Part shown: piece after piece, positions 5,442 through 8,145 of the stretch
How the letters are laid out: the number at the start of each line of letters is the position of its first letter
Position numbering within the stretch: position 1 is the first letter of the stretch
From: Spirochaetota bacterium
GTDB taxonomy: Bacteria > Spirochaetota > JAHITG01
Length of the DNA: 8,145 nt
NCBI GenBank assembly: GCA_018817865.1
Contig: JAHITG010000291.1
Span: forward strand, 1 to 8,145
Reading direction: 5' to 3'
Program-made: the position numbers and the translations under genes
The notes under the pieces: generated by a model
What the model was told of the DNA's origin: nothing
The model's database searches: none
Seen by the model: the letters and a program-made list of their open reading frames with translations, nothing else

Positions 5442-6644
5442 ATGCCAGAATTAAAATTAAAAGTATTTAATGCCAATAAAGACGCATTCGTTTTTGTTGA
5501 GAGTTCCGAGAATTCCAATAATTTTTTCATTATTAAAAAGGGAAAAGCAAGGATCATCCGAGAAGTAGAGGTCACAGACCGGCCGGAAGAAAATATGCTC
5601 TCCGATGGGGATTATTTTGGTGTGGTCTCCTGCATGGGAAAAAGACCCAGGCTCGAAGCAGTTCAGACAATTACGGACTGTCAGCTGATCTCGGTTGAGC
5701 ACGAGCAGTTTATAGACCTGATCAAGAAGAATAAGGCCGTAGCGTTAAAAATATTAAAATTATACAGTAAAAAATTAAGGGCATTTGATGATGCCATCAC
5801 ACGACAATCTTTGAAAAAACCCCTTTCATCCAATCCGGAGAATCTGTTCCAGGTCGGATTATATTATTACAATAATAAAGAGTTTGAACAGGCTGCTTAT
5901 GCTTTTGAGCATTTCAATAAGTGCTGCCCTCATTCAACCAATGTTCAGAAAGCGTATCAGTACCTGAGTGAGCTGAAGCCTAAGACTCCTGACTATAAAG
6001 AGTACGAGCAGATGAGTGCTTTAGTACGGATGTACAAAGATAAACGCATCCTTTTCTGTGAAAATGAGCCGGGCGGTGATGTCTTTATCATTCAGGAAGG
6101 GAAGATCAAGATCACAAAGATCGTGGGCGACCAGGAGGTACTTCTGGCTGTGCTAAATCCGGGAGATATTGTGGGAGAGATGGCTTTGATCGAGAACAAG
6201 CCGAGGAGTGCCAATGCGATCGCATTCGGTGACCTGAAGGTTCTGGCGATCAATCAGGCCAATTTTCAGGAGATGGTGGGGAATCAGCCCCAGATCACAT
6301 TAAAGATCATTCAGCTTTTAAGTGAAAGGATATGGGTCGCCTATCGCCAGCTGGAAAACCTTGCTATTCCGGATGAATTCGGCCGGATACTTGATATCCT
6401 GCTTATCCAGATACAGAAGAGAAGGGTGGGTATAGAGAGGAGAAAGTCTATCGAATTTGATTTTGGTGAGGATGAACTGCTGAACATGGCGGGATTTGAC
6501 AAAGATAAAGGAAATCTCCATATCAAGAAACTGCTGGAAGACCCGAATTTTAAACTGGTCAGCGGAAAGATCACAGTAGAAGATGTTGATATATTGAATA
6601 ATCAGGTAGAACATTACAGGAAAAAGATAAAGAAGGACCGCTAG
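5442..6644 (+). CDS. Regulator with two cyclic-nucleotide-binding domains and a Crp-like C-terminal region
   Basis: A 400-residue protein, about twice the length of Crp. Domain 1 (about 12-115) keeps the cNMP-binding beta-roll shape, but its phosphate-binding cassette, at DYFGVVSCMGKRPRLEA (57-73), lacks the usual GE[LM]AL glutamate, so it is probably a non-binding copy. Residues about 131-180 form a TPR-like helical linker (FQVGLYYYNNKEFEQAAYAF, 136-155). Domain 2 (about 192-305) has a canonical cassette, GDIVGEMALIENKPRSANA (241-259), with Glu246 and Arg255 for ribose and phosphate contact, so cAMP or cGMP binding is plausible. Residues 310-400 look like a divergent Crp winged helix (DELLNMAGFDKDKGNLHIKK, 344-363, then GKITVEDVDIL, 375-385). 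DNA binding is inferred and weaker than the ligand-domain call. It has its own promoter and a good AAGGAG site, and cobO starts two bases after its stop, so it leads an operon with the corrinoid genes. It may regulate that operon or something distant. Confidence 0.85.
   Translation: MPELKLKVFNANKDAFVFVESSENSNNFFIIKKGKARIIREVEVTDRPEENMLSDGDYFGVVSCMGKRPRLEAVQTITDCQLISVEHEQFIDLIKKNKAVALKILKLYSKKLRAFDDAITRQSLKKPLSSNPENLFQVGLYYYNNKEFEQAAYAFEHFNKCCPHSTNVQKAYQYLSELKPKTPDYKEYEQMSALVRMYKDKRILFCENEPGGDVFIIQEGKIKITKIVGDQEVLLAVLNPGDIVGEMALIENKPRSANAIAFGDLKVLAINQANFQEMVGNQPQITLKIIQLLSERIWVAYRQLENLAIPDEFGRILDILLIQIQKRRVGIERRKSIEFDFGEDELLNMAGFDKDKGNLHIKKLLEDPNFKLVSGKITVEDVDILNNQVEHYRKKIKKDR
6631..6637 (+). 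promoter_or_regulatory. Shine-Dalgarno AGAAGGA deciding the cobO TTG start
   Basis: AGAAGGA at the end of the upstream gene lies 9 bases before TTG 6647. The later in-frame ATG at 6671 has a purine run only one base away, too close to work well, so TTG 6647 is preferred. Confidence 0.55.
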
Positions 6645-6646
6645 AA

Positions 6647-7195
6647 TTGGACGGCTCAGTGAAGAAGGGTATGATACATATTTTTTACGGGAACGGCAAG
6701 GGCAAGACCACCGCTGCTGTGGGAATGCTCATCCGGGCTTCGGGACGGAACTTACGATCAGCTTTAGTAAAATTCTTTAAACCGGAAGATATTTCAGGTG
6801 AAGATATCATCCTGAAGGAACTGAAAAATGTCATTCTATATCACAGCAGATATTCTCATCCGGGAGCTGTGAAGGACAAAAAAGAACACAACCTTTATAA
6901 GGAACGATCATTTCAGGATCAGAAGAGACTCTTTGGAATAGCGCAAAAGCTGGCAAAAAAAGATCTTGATCTTCTAATTCTGGATGAAGTCCTTGACCTT
7001 ATAGTTGAGAAGGTAATTCTGCCGGAAGATCTGATAAGGCTTCTCAGGACAAAAAAAGAGTCTGTGGATCTGGTGCTTACCGGACATACTATCAATAAAG
7101 AATTACTTGAAGCAGGAGACATGGTTACTGAAATGAAGAAGATCAGGCATTATTATGATAAAAAGATAGGCCCCAGGAAGGGAATAGAATGGTAA
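6647..7195 (+). CDS. cobO: Cob(I)alamin adenosyltransferase, CobO/BtuR (CobA) family
   Basis: Transfers the 5'-deoxyadenosyl group of ATP to the cobalt of reduced corrinoids, giving adenosylcobalamin or adenosylcobinamide, in the cytoplasm. At 182 residues it has family length (about 175-200). The P-loop GNGKGKTTAAVG (15-26) is the family's GxGKGKTT signature. A Walker B-like strand is LLILDEVLDL (105-114). VDLVLTGH (139-146) and DMVTEMKKIRHYYDKKIGP (157-175), followed by RKGIEW (176-181), match the diagnostic ending LVTEMxxxKHPFxxGxxAQKGIEF/Y. Family members usually have VLTGR where this one has VLTGH. The start is TTG 6647, two bases after the upstream stop. The 3' end overlaps the solute-binding protein gene by 7 bases, so the genes are tightly coupled. 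The neighbour suggests its main job here is conversion of imported corrinoids; no de novo cobalamin genes are in the window. Confidence 0.94.
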   Translation: MDGSVKKGMIHIFYGNGKGKTTAAVGMLIRASGRNLRSALVKFFKPEDISGEDIILKELKNVILYHSRYSHPGAVKDKKEHNLYKERSFQDQKRLFGIAQKLAKKDLDLLILDEVLDLIVEKVILPEDLIRLLRTKKESVDLVLTGHTINKELLEAGDMVTEMKKIRHYYDKKIGPRKGIEW

Positions 7196-8046
7196 AGCTG
7201 AAGATGATCATTTTACTTATTCTTTTAATTCCTTCATCATTATTCTCGGAAAAGACATATCTTGACAGTAATAAAGAGAGGGTGCGGTTTAAAGAACCGC
7301 CGGAAAAAGTGATCGTGACATCACCGGAGGTTCAGGAGATATTTGCAGAGCTCAATGTACAGGACAGGATCATTGCTAATGTTCAGTATTGTGACTTTCC
7401 TGAAGAATTGAAGAAGCTTCCTAAGGTTGGTGATTTTAAGGATCCTAATATTGAGAAGATCATGAAGCTTGAACCGGATCTTGTAATTCTAACCGATCAT
7501 GTTCAGGGAGGGACGGTTGCAACACTGTCAAAATTGAAGATCAAGGTCTTTACGGTATATATTAAAAGTATCAATGAATTGAAATATTTCATCAAGGTCT
7601 TTGGAAAAATGTTTGAAAAGATCAGGACTGCAAAAGATCTTATTAAAAAGATAGATCAGGAATTAAAGCAGTTGAAAATCCCGGTACCTTCACAAAAGAA
7701 GGTGGTTTTTCCGCTTCTATGGAGCCAGCCCCTGATGACGGCCGGATCAGGAACATTGATAGACCATATTATTCAGGTGGCCGGGGGAATTAATCTTTCC
7801 GGAGAAGCTCATCGGGCAGGCAAGGGATATTATACGATCAATAAAGAGTTCTTACTGGACCATAAACCGGACTACATCCTTGTATGCGATCCAAAGGTTG
7901 AGGTCAAAGAAAATTTAAAATTTTTATTTAAAAAGTATAAGGATATATCAATTATCACTAATATACATCCTGATCTTTTGACCAGGGGCGGTCCCCGTCT
8001 CATACAGGGTATTAAACAGCTGAACCGGATCATATATAAAGAGTAA
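7189..8046 (+). CDS. Periplasmic corrinoid-binding protein, BtuF-like (ABC transporter)
   Basis: Solute-binding component of a FecCD/BtuCD-type ABC importer, 285 residues, usual for cluster A helical-backbone binding proteins. A Sec signal peptide is visible (Lys3 and Lys5, hydrophobic 6-16, likely signal peptidase I cleavage after SSLFS, residue 20). There is no lipobox cysteine, so the mature protein should be free in the periplasm. The N-lobe holds VIVTSPEVQEIFAEL (41-55) and VGDFKDPNIEKIMKLEPDLV (80-99), matching the family's vGxxxxPxxEkixaLkPDLV. A long helix (about 130-162) joins the lobes. The C-lobe holds PLLWSQPLMTAGSGTLIDHI (175-194), AGGINL (198-203), KPDYILVCDP (226-235) and RGGPRLIQGIKQLNRIIY (266-283), matching the family ending. 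ATG 7189 has AGGAAGGGA (7175-7183) upstream. Vitamin B12 or another corrinoid is the likely ligand because cobO is directly upstream; iron-siderophore or haem binding remains possible from sequence alone. No permease or ATPase gene follows in the window. Confidence 0.87.
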   Translation: MVKLKMIILLILLIPSSLFSEKTYLDSNKERVRFKEPPEKVIVTSPEVQEIFAELNVQDRIIANVQYCDFPEELKKLPKVGDFKDPNIEKIMKLEPDLVILTDHVQGGTVATLSKLKIKVFTVYIKSINELKYFIKVFGKMFEKIRTAKDLIKKIDQELKQLKIPVPSQKKVVFPLLWSQPLMTAGSGTLIDHIIQVAGGINLSGEAHRAGKGYYTINKEFLLDHKPDYILVCDPKVEVKENLKFLFKKYKDISIITNIHPDLLTRGGPRLIQGIKQLNRIIYKE

Positions 8047-8145
8047 TATTGACATTAGATTTTGAATTAATATTTTTATTAGGAAGTTTTATTCCTCCGA
8101 AAAGAGATCGGATTAATTTCTTTCCGGCTGAATTCAGTATTTTTA
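8030..8145 (-). CDS. Possible C-terminal end of a convergent gene (strand uncertain)
   Basis: On the minus strand a frame is open from the right edge for 37 codons to a TGA at 8030-8032, overlapping the end of the binding-protein gene by 17 bases. Its product contains a plausible basic-hydrophobic stretch, GKKLIRSLFGGIKLP. On the plus strand a second frame, from TTG 8049 to the edge (32 codons, DFELIFLLGSFIPPKRDR near its start), is also open but has no good ribosome site. In AT-rich sequence such short open runs occur by chance. I recognise neither product, and bases 8047-8145 may simply be non-coding. Confidence 0.22.
   Translation of the reverse strand, partial: KILNSAGKKLIRSLFGGIKLPNKNINSKSNVNITLYI

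Noticed and set aside
8096..8112. Stem TCCGA/TCGGA as terminator after the binding-protein gene
   Set aside because: Five pairs only, and the following tract is interrupted by A and C; too weak to call.

Overview
The window is an AT-rich (roughly 60% or more A+T by eye), gene-dense stretch of a bacterial chromosome. Every well-supported gene is on the + strand. A Sec-exported ABC solute-binding protein without a lipobox, and a membrane-anchored protein with about 16 TPR repeats, fit a diderm bacterium. The mixture of ribH-nusB, TPR proteins and a duplicated cyclic-nucleotide-binding regulator reminded me of spirochaete (Spirochaetota) genomes. That placement is only an inference from gene content; no 16S or other taxonomic marker is present.

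Layout. (1) Bases 1-1206: the 3' part of a GT4-type glycosyltransferase gene cut by the window edge, overlapping by 8 bases an Rrf2-family regulator that starts at a TTG. (2) Bases 1207-1581: a 375-base gap without a gene. It holds a 149-base element with 28-bp imperfect inverted ends built of 8-base CACAGAG-type units, then a likely promoter and the ribH ribosome binding site. (3) Bases 1582-5360: a four-gene operon: ribH (lumazine synthase), nusB (antitermination factor), a TPR membrane protein and a PHP-domain phosphoesterase. The last three are joined by overlaps, or nearly so. (4) Bases 5361-5441: a short gap with a 12-base tandem duplication and a good promoter. (5) Bases 5442-8046: a three-gene operon: a double cyclic-nucleotide-binding protein with a Crp-like C-terminal region, cobO (cob(I)alamin adenosyltransferase) and a BtuF-like periplasmic binding protein. 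(6) Bases 8047-8145: the edge of an unidentified neighbour, strand uncertain.

How the genes fit together. ribH makes the lumazine precursor of riboflavin, and its placement before nusB is common in bacteria. The last operon looks like corrinoid scavenging: a periplasmic protein that captures B12-like compounds, and the enzyme that converts them to adenosylcobalamin, downstream of a putative cyclic-nucleotide-sensing regulator. No obvious new defence or mobile system was found. The points most worth a second look are the inverted-repeat element, a strong excess of GATC tied to isoleucine codon context, and the regulator-corrinoid linkage.
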